A DNA stretch of 37,659 nucleotides from Candidatus Bipolaricaulota bacterium (GTDB lineage: Bacteria > Bipolaricaulota > Bipolaricaulia > UBA7950 > UBA9294): assembly GCA_028277345.1 (NCBI GenBank), contig JANQGM010000016.1, forward strand, positions 1 through 37,659, given 5' to 3'. Shown here piece after piece: positions 18,951 to 25,587 of this stretch (position 1 is the stretch's first letter; each line of letters opens with the position of its first letter). Under the pieces are notes generated by a model, which saw only the letters and a program-made list of their open reading frames with translations, did not search any database and was not told the DNA's origin. The position numbers and the translations under genes were made by a program.

Positions 18951-19540
18951 GACACACCTCCGATCGATGACAGGCTGGTTATCCCGACAGGAAGAAGTCT
19001 TCCCAACTCTGCGGCTTGGACGCGGTACTCGGGATGGCGATCGAGATCCGCGACATGCAGAAGATCCGGGGCAACAAGACCGGCAAGGTAGTGAAGACCA
19101 AATGACTGGCACGTCGTCTTTAGCATGGTAAGCGTTGGCTCTGCGCGTAGCGTAGCGCGATTGAGCGGGATCACCGATGCAACAGCCGTGTTCTCGTACA
19201 CCTCGGGAAGGAAGCAGATCCACCGATCGAGGAATGTCTTAAAGAGCCCGGTAGGACCGTAGCAATACACCGGTGTCCCGAGCACCCAGACATCGGCCTC
19301 TTTCATGCGCTGCGTAATCGCAGCCATGGCGTCGTCATGATTGGCGCAACGGTCTCGTCCCTCCGGATAGCATGTGAGACAGCCCAGGCACGATTCAACG
19401 CGGTGGTCGGAGAGCGCGATCTTGCCGATCTCTGCGCCGACGGATTGGCTCCCACGAAGGACATCGTCCACAAGGCGCTCGGTGTTCCCTCCTCGCCGGG
19501 GACTTCCCACAATGCCAAGAACTCGAATGGGCTGATTCAT
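18947..19540 (-). CDS. Flavodoxin-family iron-sulfur flavoprotein-like protein, copy 1
   Basis: A 197-aa flavodoxin-fold protein. GSPRRGGNTERLVDDVL is the FMN phosphate loop. The cluster CLGCLTCYPEGRDRC fits C-x2-C-x2-C-x7-C of Methanosarcina-type Isf proteins, so a 4Fe-4S cluster is plausible. PVYCYGPTGLFKTFLDRW is the second conserved motif. ATG 19540 is preferred; an in-frame TTG 15 nt upstream is less likely. Its stop overlaps the start of the next flavoprotein. It follows the ArsR-type gene by 28 nt. Together with its neighbour it may pass electrons to or from the aldehyde oxidoreductase. Confidence 0.87.
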   Translation of the reverse strand: MNQPIRVLGIVGSPRRGGNTERLVDDVLRGSQSVGAEIGKIALSDHRVESCLGCLTCYPEGRDRCANHDDAMAAITQRMKEADVWVLGTPVYCYGPTGLFKTFLDRWICFLPEVYENTAVASVIPLNRATLRAEPTLTMLKTTCQSFGLHYLAGLVAPDLLHVADLDRHPEYRVQAAELGRLLPVGITSLSSIGGVS

Positions 19541-19568
19541 GGTGAGAGACCTCAATTAGGGTTTTGGT

Positions 19569-20660
19569 TTATTCGCTCGTCGAACGAAGCGATTCCAGGT
19601 GTCGGATCAAGCCGCCAAGTATTTCGTCGTTGACGGTGTAGAATTTCATGCCCTCGTGTTTCCTCTCCCGCAGCACGCCGCAAGCGACCATCAATCGCAG
19701 ATGACGTGATACCGCGGACTGGCTGAGATTCATCCGATCGACGATCTGCTGGGCATAGAGTTCTTGGCTGGAGACGATAGAAAGGATTTGCAATCTTGAT
19801 TCATCCGATAAGGCCTTAAGAGGGGGAAAGACCTCCTCAATGGGTAACCCCGTTTGATGCTCGATTCCCGCCGTTGGGCGGCAATTGTAGGAAATGACGA
19901 GCGTACTCCCATCCTTTTCTAGATCAAGCACGCTGACATAGGGACCGCAGTGACATGAGGGAACGAAAATCATTCGGTTGGTTTGATTCGTCTCGGGGAC
20001 ATGCTCGAGAGGATAATCACGACCCGTCACGTCTGCGAAAATGGCCTTCGCTGTTCCCGAGAAGGTGCTGCGTTGGAAATGCTCGACGCTTCGCGTCTCA
20101 AGCGGCGCACATCGTGCGTATTCGGATTCCGCATGACGATCCCAGAATCGCGTCAGGACGTAGACAATCTGTGCCTTCATCTCCTCGGCGTTCCCGAGGG
20201 CGGCAACCAGAGGGCCAAGGTCAAAATCGGGGATGATGCTTGCCTTCTGGAGGTTTTCGAGGACTCGTCGCAGCTTTACTTCATCGTCTAGCAGGTCTCG
20301 AGAGATCTCCGGGGTGTTGGACTTGGCGTACGTCGCCAGTTTGCGTAGCGTGCTGACGTTGCAATCGTGGATCCATTCCGCATCGATCGTTCCGAGCCAG
20401 CGAATGATACCAGGCACATTGTCAATGGAATCAGGCGCAGTATGGGCAAGATGAAGCAGAAGCTTGTTTCCAAATGTGCTGATGAGCAGCCGATCGATAT
20501 CCTGCCGAAGATCGTTGGCCATGGCCGCCCGTGTCGAGTAGACCCATTGATCGAATCCCTCATAGTCCTCAGCCAAGGACACGAACGAGAGATCGAGGAC
20601 GAGGGATTGAAGCAAGGATCGCTTGAACTCTACAACGATGGAACCGCCCGTGCTTTTCAT
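19569..20660 (-). CDS. ArsR-family transcriptional regulator with long N-terminal domain
   Basis: A 363-aa protein. The last 85 residues are a winged helix-turn-helix of the ArsR type (PPLKALSDESRLQILSIV, then QSAVSRHLRLMVACGVL and YTVNDE). The first 270 residues are a helical domain of unknown function that probably senses the inducer; ordinary ArsR proteins are about 100 aa. ATG 20660 has AAGGA 8 nt upstream; ATG 20675 is an alternative. It is the first gene of a seven-gene minus-strand operon with gaps of 28 and 17 nt and four overlaps, so it probably regulates the whole operon and itself. No clear metal-binding CxC motif sits in the recognition helix. Confidence 0.85.
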   Translation of the reverse strand: MKSTGGSIVVEFKRSLLQSLVLDLSFVSLAEDYEGFDQWVYSTRAAMANDLRQDIDRLLISTFGNKLLLHLAHTAPDSIDNVPGIIRWLGTIDAEWIHDCNVSTLRKLATYAKSNTPEISRDLLDDEVKLRRVLENLQKASIIPDFDLGPLVAALGNAEEMKAQIVYVLTRFWDRHAESEYARCAPLETRSVEHFQRSTFSGTAKAIFADVTGRDYPLEHVPETNQTNRMIFVPSCHCGPYVSVLDLEKDGSTLVISYNCRPTAGIEHQTGLPIEEVFPPLKALSDESRLQILSIVSSQELYAQQIVDRMNLSQSAVSRHLRLMVACGVLRERKHEGMKFYTVNDEILGGLIRHLESLRSTSE

Positions 20661-20777
20661 TTCCGCTTCCTTCATAGAGATAGAGATTCCGATGAGATCA
20701 TGAACGTGGCCGCGATGGATTAGCTCACGACGACGACGTTGACTGGCTGTGCTCTGCACCAAGCAGGGCAATACTCA

Positions 20778-21275
20778 TCAATCACCTTCTTTCGAAGAGT
20801 GTGAGGTCGGGGCCATGGGTTTCAGGTTTCCAAGGATCCCCAAGTCGTCTGATGCAGCATCCAAAAGTTTTGTCCGTGAGCAGATCGAGGTATAGGTCAA
20901 TTCGTCGGTGGAAGCATGGGTGTAAACAAGGTAGTGCTCTCCAATCTCAAATGGGAAGCCGCAGATGCAACACGCGAAGCCGGTGAAAACCGTCGTGAGT
21001 TCTTCGACCTCGCCTTTCCAGATGGAATGTACGGCAAACGTCACCTTGAGATGTTCGGGAGCGAATGACGATGTGGGGTCAACGTCATGAATCGCGACAA
21101 GCTCAAGCGCGACGACTCGGCCCGCGAAGACGTCCTGTGCCTCATCGAGGGCGACGCTGACGTCTGGGACCGAACCGCAGCTGCAGGCTGACACTCCAAA
21201 AGCTGTCATCACGATCGCGATGCCGGCGAACAGTCCGAAGGTCGCCCATTGCTTTGTCATCACGCACATGCGCAT
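20778..21275 (-). CDS. TIMP/NTR-like secreted protein or lipoprotein
   Basis: A 165-aa protein. It has a signal peptide (hydrophobic residues 12-29) ending in GVSACSCG. After cleavage the chain would start with Cys-x-Cys, as in TIMP/netrin-like OB-fold proteins. The same Cys could instead be lipidated, and both readings put it outside the membrane. The family pattern continues: ALDEAQDVFAGRVVAL, KVTFAVHSIWKG, FEIGEHYLVYTH, SICSRTKLLDAA. AGGAGG precedes ATG 21275. It lies 117 nt upstream of the ArsR-type gene on the same strand, so the operon might begin here, but no overlap supports that. Its ligand is unknown. Confidence 0.82.
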   Translation of the reverse strand: MRMCVMTKQWATFGLFAGIAIVMTAFGVSACSCGSVPDVSVALDEAQDVFAGRVVALELVAIHDVDPTSSFAPEHLKVTFAVHSIWKGEVEELTTVFTGFACCICGFPFEIGEHYLVYTHASTDELTYTSICSRTKLLDAASDDLGILGNLKPMAPTSHSSKEGD

Positions 21276-21312
21276 GAAGACCTCCTAAGTGGTGTGAGTT
21301 GTAAAACTACAA

Positions 21313-21322
21313 TATGCGCATA
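21313..21322. promoter_or_regulatory. Palindrome in divergent intergenic region
   Basis: TATGCGCATA is a perfect 10-bp palindrome between the divergent TIMP-like gene and the GNAT gene. A short TTGTA-N4-TACAA inverted repeat lies directly beside it. It may be an operator. Short palindromes can occur by chance. Confidence 0.3.
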
Positions 21323-21365
21323 ACAGCATAAGCGGGTATGGTGCCCCTGTCAAGGAGGTGGCTTC

Positions 21366-21808
21366 GTGGTGATCTATCGCAGCCCAACGCCGGAAGAACG
21401 ACAGGAGTTCCTGACCATGTTCTGGCGCAATTGGGAGAGGACGCGGCGAGAGCGTTTGCGTACTTAGGGATCACGGCGCAGCAGTCTGAACGTGCCCTCG
21501 CGTCCGTGGGGGAAGCTCGCGTCCTTCAGTATGCCGGCGTGAACGCTGGGTACGTTTGGATCGAGAAGCAAGAGGACATCCTGCATATCCATGGGGTGAT
21601 CGTTCGCCCAGAACATCGAAATAGAGGGATGGGGGCAACGCTTTTCGCGCAGCTCTCTGACGAATTCCGAAACGGCATCTCATCGATGAAGTTAGGGGTT
21701 CAGTCCTCGAATGACGCAGCTCAGCGATTCTACAGACGACAGGGTTTCATCTGTGAAGCCGATCTTCCGGAAGCTGGCGTTGTGGTCATGAGAAAGCGAA
21801 TGGGGTGA
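21366..21808 (+). pseudogene. GNAT acetyltransferase with apparent frameshift
   Basis: The best start is GTG 21366, 7 nt after a strong AAGGAGG (21352-21358), giving MVIYRSPTPEERQEFLTMF. That frame stops near 21467. The remaining GNAT domain continues in another frame: LAQLGEDAARAFAYLG, then HIHGVIVRPEHRNRGMGATL (acetyl-CoA loop) and NDAAQRFYRRQGF. The switch is equivalent to one missing base around 21415-21425. Joined, the two parts give a normal-length N-acetyltransferase of about 147 aa. The second frame alone is open from ATG 21338, but that start lacks a ribosome site. It could be a real mutation, a sequencing error or programmed shifting. Confidence 0.65.
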
Positions 21809-21816
21809 CCGTGCAA

Positions 21817-22338
21817 TTAGATGTTGAGGCTTCCCTGCTCCAAACCCAGTAAGCGTTCTTTCAAAGGAAGCCCTCCACCAAAACCGGTGAGCCCGCCGGA
21901 TGAGCCGATAATCCGATGACAGGGGATGATGATAGGGACCGGATTGGCGCCAGTGGCTTGGCCAACGGCGCGGGTGGCATTCGATCGCTCAATTGCAGCG
22001 GCCAGGGCTCCGTAAGAGGTCGTCTTTCCGTACGGGATGCTGGCAATGGCTCTCCATACATCGCATTGGAAGGGAGTCCCGCGCAGATCGACGGGAACTG
22101 TGAATGCTCTCAGTTCGCCTCGAAGGTAAGCGTGGACCTCATCCAGGACGCGCTGATTTCGCTCATCATCCGGAAGGATGCGCGCATGCAGCCGCTTCTC
22201 AAGCGCCTCGAACGACGTAGGATGAAGATCGAGCCAACGTACACCCTCTGCGGACGAGAGAATGCGGAATTCCCAACCTTCCCAACTCACGGTGCTCCCA
22301 TAGAGTTTCTCCGGCAGTCGTTTGGGTTTTCGTGGCAC
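21817..22338 (-). CDS. ogt: Methylated-DNA--[protein]-cysteine S-methyltransferase
   Basis: A 173-aa DNA repair protein that transfers the alkyl group from O6-alkylguanine to its own cysteine. It has the active site IIPCHRII (Cys140), the helix-turn-helix region YGKTTSYGALA (about 103-113), the Asn hinge in GQATGANP, and GLTGFGGGLPLK after the active site. The length equals the usual Ogt/MGMT. GTG 22338 follows AAGGAG at 9 nt. It lies 76 nt after the AMMECR1-type gene on the same strand and convergent with the GNAT gene. Confidence 0.95.
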   Translation of the reverse strand: MPRKPKRLPEKLYGSTVSWEGWEFRILSSAEGVRWLDLHPTSFEALEKRLHARILPDDERNQRVLDEVHAYLRGELRAFTVPVDLRGTPFQCDVWRAIASIPYGKTTSYGALAAAIERSNATRAVGQATGANPVPIIIPCHRIIGSSGGLTGFGGGLPLKERLLGLEQGSLNI

Positions 22339-22414
22339 GCGAGGATCTCCTTGGAAAGGGTTGTCTCAGAGTAGTAGTGTGGGAATCGAATGTCAATTCA
22401 GGTGTCGAAGACGA

Positions 22415-23125
22415 TCAGCCGGTCTCTTCGAATTCGTAGACCTGGAACGTTCGAGCCGCTGGATAGGGAAGGGTTCGCCATCGATCGGCCGGCCACCCGT
22501 TCTTCACGCAGAGTTGCTCCAGAAAGACCTCCGGATCGGAAAACAGCTTCCAAACCGATGGAAGGTAGGCGGCCAATTCACCATCGACACCCAAGATAAC
22601 GCCGTCTTCGAAGGGAGTGAGCTTTTGTAGAAGCTGATCGGGGCTTTCAAACTCAACCTCTTTGATCTTATGAACGATGGAGATCTTGATGCGAACGTCA
22701 TCGACCTCTTCAGGGGTGACTGAGGGAAATCGGGCGTCCGCACCGACAGCGAGCTGCATGTTATGGAGCACGTTGACGAACAGCGGCTCGTGCGGCTCAA
22801 ACTGGTCGATCATGCACCCGCGCAACTGGCCGTCGATTGTGAGCGACACAAAGGCCGCTCCGGGGCGCTGGGTACGTACGGTCGTGTCATCGGGCTCAAG
22901 AGGAATCAGATCCCCGCCTGCCGCCGACGCAATCAACTGCTCTCGCGCCAAGGCCAGCAGCTGGACCTGGTCTTCGGGAGGAACATCGACAGGTTCGGGC
23001 CGAATGAAGATGTACCATATCACCGCGACGAACAGAAGACCGAAGATGATCCGGCTAATCATGCTCTGCTGGGGCCGTCGACGGCTCCCGATGGAGCGGC
23101 CTTCACTATTGTCGTTTGAAGACAT
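22415..23125 (-). CDS. Membrane-anchored AMMECR1-domain protein
   Basis: A 236-aa protein. Residues 1-22 are polar and basic, 23-41 are one transmembrane helix, and 50-236 are an AMMECR1 domain. The family hallmark LRGC (101-104) follows GAAFVSLTIDGQ. ADARFPSVTPEEVDDVRIKISI is the second conserved stretch. AMMECR1 proteins are known in all domains of life, often next to MEMO1 and radical SAM genes, and their biochemical role is unresolved. Neither partner is here, and the N-terminal anchor is not usual for the family. The ribosome site before ATG 23125 is weak. The gene is divergent from the M20 peptidase. Confidence 0.87.
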   Translation of the reverse strand: MSSNDNSEGRSIGSRRRPQQSMISRIIFGLLFVAVIWYIFIRPEPVDVPPEDQVQLLALAREQLIASAAGGDLIPLEPDDTTVRTQRPGAAFVSLTIDGQLRGCMIDQFEPHEPLFVNVLHNMQLAVGADARFPSVTPEEVDDVRIKISIVHKIKEVEFESPDQLLQKLTPFEDGVILGVDGELAAYLPSVWKLFSDPEVFLEQLCVKNGWPADRWRTLPYPAARTFQVYEFEETG

Positions 23126-23186
23126 AGCCTAACGATACGGGCAGTCCCAGGGGCATTCAACCGGCATCGTGCAAGTTGATCGGAGG

Positions 23187-23228
23187 CAGGGTACCCTGTT
23201 GACAGAAACCAATGATACAGCCTTGATC
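23187..23228 (+). promoter_or_regulatory. Palindromic operator candidate with -35 element
   Basis: CAGGGTACCCTG (23187-23198) is a perfect 12-bp palindrome directly abutting TTGACA (23199-23204). The matching -10 is poor (TTGATC at 23223-23228, 18-bp spacing). The site lies in the 125-bp divergent region between the AMMECR1-type gene and the M20 peptidase, so a regulator bound here could control either. Confidence 0.45.
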
Positions 23229-23250
23229 GAGGGCAAGTTTGGGAGGGTCC

Positions 23251-24330
23251 ATGAACGAGCGTCTGGTAAACGCATTCTGTGAGATGGTGAAAATCGATTC
23301 CGAATCCGGAAACGAAGAGCGGTTTATCGCCTATATCAAGGAGCAACTTGAGCGCGAGCTTGACGCGGCGTGCACGATCGATGCCCATGGAAATCTGGTC
23401 GCTCGTGTTCCTGCGCTGAATTCAGATGGTGAGGCCGTCTTTCTCGCTGCGCACGGCGATACGGTTAAGCCGGGCATTGGCATCGAACCGGTCGTCGTGG
23501 ATGGAGTTGTCCGATCGAAGGGCGACACCATCCTCGGAGCGGATGACAAGGCGGGTTTGGCCGCCATCATCGAAGCCGTCCGTACAGCGGCCCGACGTCC
23601 TGTGGTCGACATCGTTGTGACGTGTGGTGAGGAGATCGGACTGGTGGGGGCGAAGAACCTCGACATGTCTCTTTTAACGGCGAAACAAGGATTCATTGTC
23701 GACTCGGACGATCCTGCCACCATCATCCTCGGAGGGCCGACGCATGCGTCGCTTGACATCGAGATCACCGGGCGCGCCGCCCATGCCGCCATGCCCGATG
23801 CCGGCATCTCCGCCATTCGCGTGGCCGCTCATGCGATTACACGCTTCGAAGAAGGCAAGCTCGACGCCGAAACCGTGGCCAATGTCGGCATTATCGAAGG
23901 TGGCATGATCCGAAATGGCGTCCCCGAAACCGTGACCATCAAGGCGGAATGTCGAAGCCTCAGCGATGAGAAATGCCGGGCGCAGGCGGAGAAGATGAAA
24001 CGATCGTTTGAGGAAGCGGCTGCCGAAGTGAATGCGACCGCCAATGTTGATCTGCGATACGAGTACTCGGCCTCAATGGTGGATGAATCCAAGCCCATCG
24101 TCGCGTTGGGAAAGAAGGCCATTGCCAAGGCCGGCCGCGAGCCAGGCACACAAGTGATTCTCGGTGGAACGGATGCCCTCGTGCTTAGCGGACGCGGTGT
24201 TGACGCCGTTGTGCTCGGTTACGGCGGCAAGGCGGCACATTCTACGGACGAGCACATTGAGATCTCTGAGCTTGAGAAGGTGACCGAGATCCTGAGAAAC
24301 ATCGTTGAGTTGGCCGCTGACGGCGGTTGA
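23251..24330 (+). CDS. M20-family metallopeptidase (PepT-like)
   Basis: A 359-aa cytoplasmic zinc aminopeptidase or deacylase of the M20/M25/M40 superfamily, closest in pattern to peptidase T-like proteins. Metal ligands appear in AAHGDTV (His), LGADDKAG (bridging Asp) and TCGEEIG (catalytic Glu pair). The lid dimerisation domain (about 175-290) has the family GRAAHAAMPDAGISA. The C-terminal ligand is in GGKAAHSTDEHIEI. ATG 23251 follows GGGAGGG (23241-23247); an in-frame TTG 12 nt upstream is less likely. It is monocistronic. Its stop codon lies inside the promoter of tRNA-Asn. Confidence 0.93.
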   Translation: MNERLVNAFCEMVKIDSESGNEERFIAYIKEQLERELDAACTIDAHGNLVARVPALNSDGEAVFLAAHGDTVKPGIGIEPVVVDGVVRSKGDTILGADDKAGLAAIIEAVRTAARRPVVDIVVTCGEEIGLVGAKNLDMSLLTAKQGFIVDSDDPATIILGGPTHASLDIEITGRAAHAAMPDAGISAIRVAAHAITRFEEGKLDAETVANVGIIEGGMIRNGVPETVTIKAECRSLSDEKCRAQAEKMKRSFEEAAAEVNATANVDLRYEYSASMVDESKPIVALGKKAIAKAGREPGTQVILGGTDALVLSGRGVDAVVLGYGGKAAHSTDEHIEISELEKVTEILRNIVELAADGG

Positions 24331-24355
24331 CGTGATGCAGATCGGTAGATAGAAT
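24327..24355 (+). promoter_or_regulatory. Promoter of tRNA-Asn
   Basis: TTGACG (24327-24332), a 17-bp spacer and TAGAAT (24350-24355). The -35 overlaps the stop codon of the peptidase gene. Transcription would begin near 24362 and run through two hairpins into the tRNA. Confidence 0.65.
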
Positions 24356-24377
24356 TCCTGTCCTAGGGTTGCAGGAT

Positions 24378-24405
24378 GTTTCCCAATCGAAGCCGATTGG
24401 GAAAC
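24378..24405 (+). other. Leader hairpin 1 upstream of tRNA-Asn
   Basis: GTTTCCCAATCG, loop AAGC, CGATTGGGAAAC: a perfect 12-bp stem. No T-run follows, so it is not a standard terminator. It lies between the promoter and the tRNA and would be in the primary transcript. Confidence 0.65.
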
Positions 24406-24409
24406 TCCG

Positions 24410-24428
24410 CGCAACTCTGCGAGTTGCG
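24410..24428 (+). other. Leader hairpin 2 abutting tRNA-Asn
   Basis: CGCAACTC, loop TGC, GAGTTGCG: a perfect 8-bp stem ending one base before the tRNA 5' end. It could affect RNase P access or leader processing. Confidence 0.6.
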
Positions 24429-24429
24429 A

Positions 24430-24505
24430 TCCTCGGTAGCTCAATTGGCAGAGCGCTCGGCTGTTAACCGAATGGTTGTAGGTTCGAGTCCTACCCGGGG
24501 AGCCA
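24430..24505 (+). tRNA. tRNA-Asn (GTT)
   Basis: A 76-nt cloverleaf: acceptor TCCTCGG/CCGGGGA, D arm GCTC/GAGC, anticodon stem CTCGG/CCGAA with loop CTGTTAA (anticodon GTT at 24463-24465), T arm TAGG-TTCGAGT-CCTA, discriminator G, and encoded CCA (24503-24505). The 3' end is partly repeated at 25220 and 27852. Confidence 0.97.
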
Positions 24506-24514
24506 GAGAAGACG

Positions 24515-24540
24515 AAGCCCCTTTTCGGAGGGGCTTTTTT
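24515..24540 (+). terminator. Rho-independent terminator of tRNA-Asn
   Basis: AAGCCCCT (24515-24522) pairs with AGGGGCTT (24529-24536), followed by T residues to 24540. A near copy of this hairpin occurs at 25228-25247. Confidence 0.9.
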
Positions 24541-24576
24541 GGTTTTGACGCCCGCACTCCAGCGGACTAAAACGCC

Positions 24577-24597
24577 AAAATCAAAGACCTGACCCCA
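24577..24597. repeat. Solo RAYT/REP-like element end
   Basis: The sequence ending AAAGACCTGACCCC resembles the right end of the RAYT element at 35182-35203 (AAGATCTGACCC core) and the known class of such transposon ends. No transposase is next to it, so it is a solo end or REP-like scar downstream of the tRNA terminator. Confidence 0.45.
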
Positions 24598-24619
24598 AAG
24601 CGACCCCGAAGCGACCCCG
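24598..24619. repeat. Tandem 11-mer AAGCGACCCCG x2
   Basis: Two perfect copies in tandem (24598-24608 and 24609-24619), followed by related AAGCTC and CCCCGAAGC pieces. It directly follows the RAYT-like end, so slippage or insertion at this scar is likely. Confidence 0.6.
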
Positions 24620-24875
24620 AAGCTCGAAGCTCCCCGAAGCCTCTCTGTCTCTTCGTTTAAGTATGGGAATACTGGATGAATCTGACTGCTTGGCAGGTGA
24701 CAAAGGCTGTAGAGCTATCACGAACACACAGTACTATCTCGAGTAGTGTTGAACATAAGTTGCTGAATCGGGATCGGGAGATGAAAGCATTTGAATTCGA
24801 CGTGCGAAGAGCCACGTTGAATACCTATGCCACTCACAATACGAGCTGTGAAAGCTAAGCGTATAACGTCAATTG

Positions 24876-25079
24876 ATGTCGGGCACTTCGACGAGCGACG
24901 ACTTCCCAAGATGCAAGTGCTGCGGCGATTACCAGATCATCGTGCTCTCCGCAGGAAGCTTCATACGAAAGCCTTGCCGTGCGTTTGCTCACTTTCGCCT
25001 GAAACATCCGGAGCTCGTTCACGAGAAGGGTCGATTGATCAGACTCAGGAAGATGGACCCGCCCTGTTCCAAGCAATAG
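24876..25079 (+). CDS. Possible small hypothetical protein
   Basis: A 67-aa frame containing PRCKCCGDYQIIVLSAG and further cysteines, which could be a small zinc-binding fold. ATG 24876 has no ribosome-binding site. I do not recognise it, and it may be a chance frame or a decayed gene within the accessory region. Confidence 0.25.
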   Translation: MSGTSTSDDFPRCKCCGDYQIIVLSAGSFIRKPCRAFAHFRLKHPELVHEKGRLIRLRKMDPPCSKQ

Positions 25080-25219
25080 CTGAAGTCTGTGGACTAGCGC
25101 AGATTTCCCAACGTGAATGACGGAGTATTTCCCCCGTGACTTCCATTCAGTAACTCGATCACTAAACTTCAGGTAGAGAATTCGATCCTCAACAAAGACG
25201 TCGGAAGTGTGTCAGGGAA

Positions 25220-25250
25220 TGGGAGCCAGCCCCTCATCGGAGGGGCTTAT
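25220..25250 (+). repeat. Partial copy of tRNA-Asn tail plus terminator
   Basis: GGGAGCCAG, identical to the end of tRNA-Asn, leads directly into AGCCCCTCATCGGAGGGGCT. That hairpin differs at only two bases from the tRNA terminator. The nine bases between tRNA and terminator at the original locus are missing. It marks a duplication or insertion boundary. Confidence 0.65.
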
Positions 25251-25587
25251 CTCTTGTCTAGTAGCGCGAATAGGATTTCTCGGTCCTTCGGGAGTCGTGT
25301 TTGGCGACTCAGTCTTCATGGACTTGTTCGAGCCGTTTCATGGCCGTAGCATGCTGTGCAAGGATTCAAACGACTGTATGGGATTGTATAGCCGATGCCA
25401 TGAGGCGATGAATGGGGGCGCTGGCGACGAGAGGCCGCACACATTAACGCGCAACGTTGCTCGCGAATCAGGGTTATGCAACTCCCGTATACTCGATGCG
25501 GTCGGCTGCGTTTGCGATCGACGAGTGGGTCCCCGATGCGGCAACGCTGCTCGAGCAACGGATTGCCCAATCAGAGGAGGCAAGAAG

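Larger units (their letters stand above)
24541..25587. other. Long gene-poor stretch after tRNA-Asn
   Basis: About 1 kb with no convincing gene except perhaps a 67-aa frame at 24876-25079. It holds a RAYT-like element end (24577-24597), a tandem 11-mer (24598-24619), and a partial copy of the tRNA tail plus terminator (25220-25250). A perfect 10-bp palindrome GCAACGTTGC (25451-25460) lies in the right part. An open frame runs into the SnoaL-like gene from 25207, but its sequence has no protein-like pattern. Confidence 0.6.

Noticed and set aside
18951-19223. N-terminal extension of the second flavodoxin-family gene
   Set aside because: It overlaps the first flavoprotein in another frame. GGAGG with GTG 18950 gives the correct family start.
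25207-25587. In-frame upstream extension of the SnoaL-like gene, which would make a 286-aa protein
   Set aside because: A strong GAGGAGG before ATG 25588 and the family N-terminus mark the real start. The extension begins in the duplicated tRNA-tail/terminator and lacks protein character.
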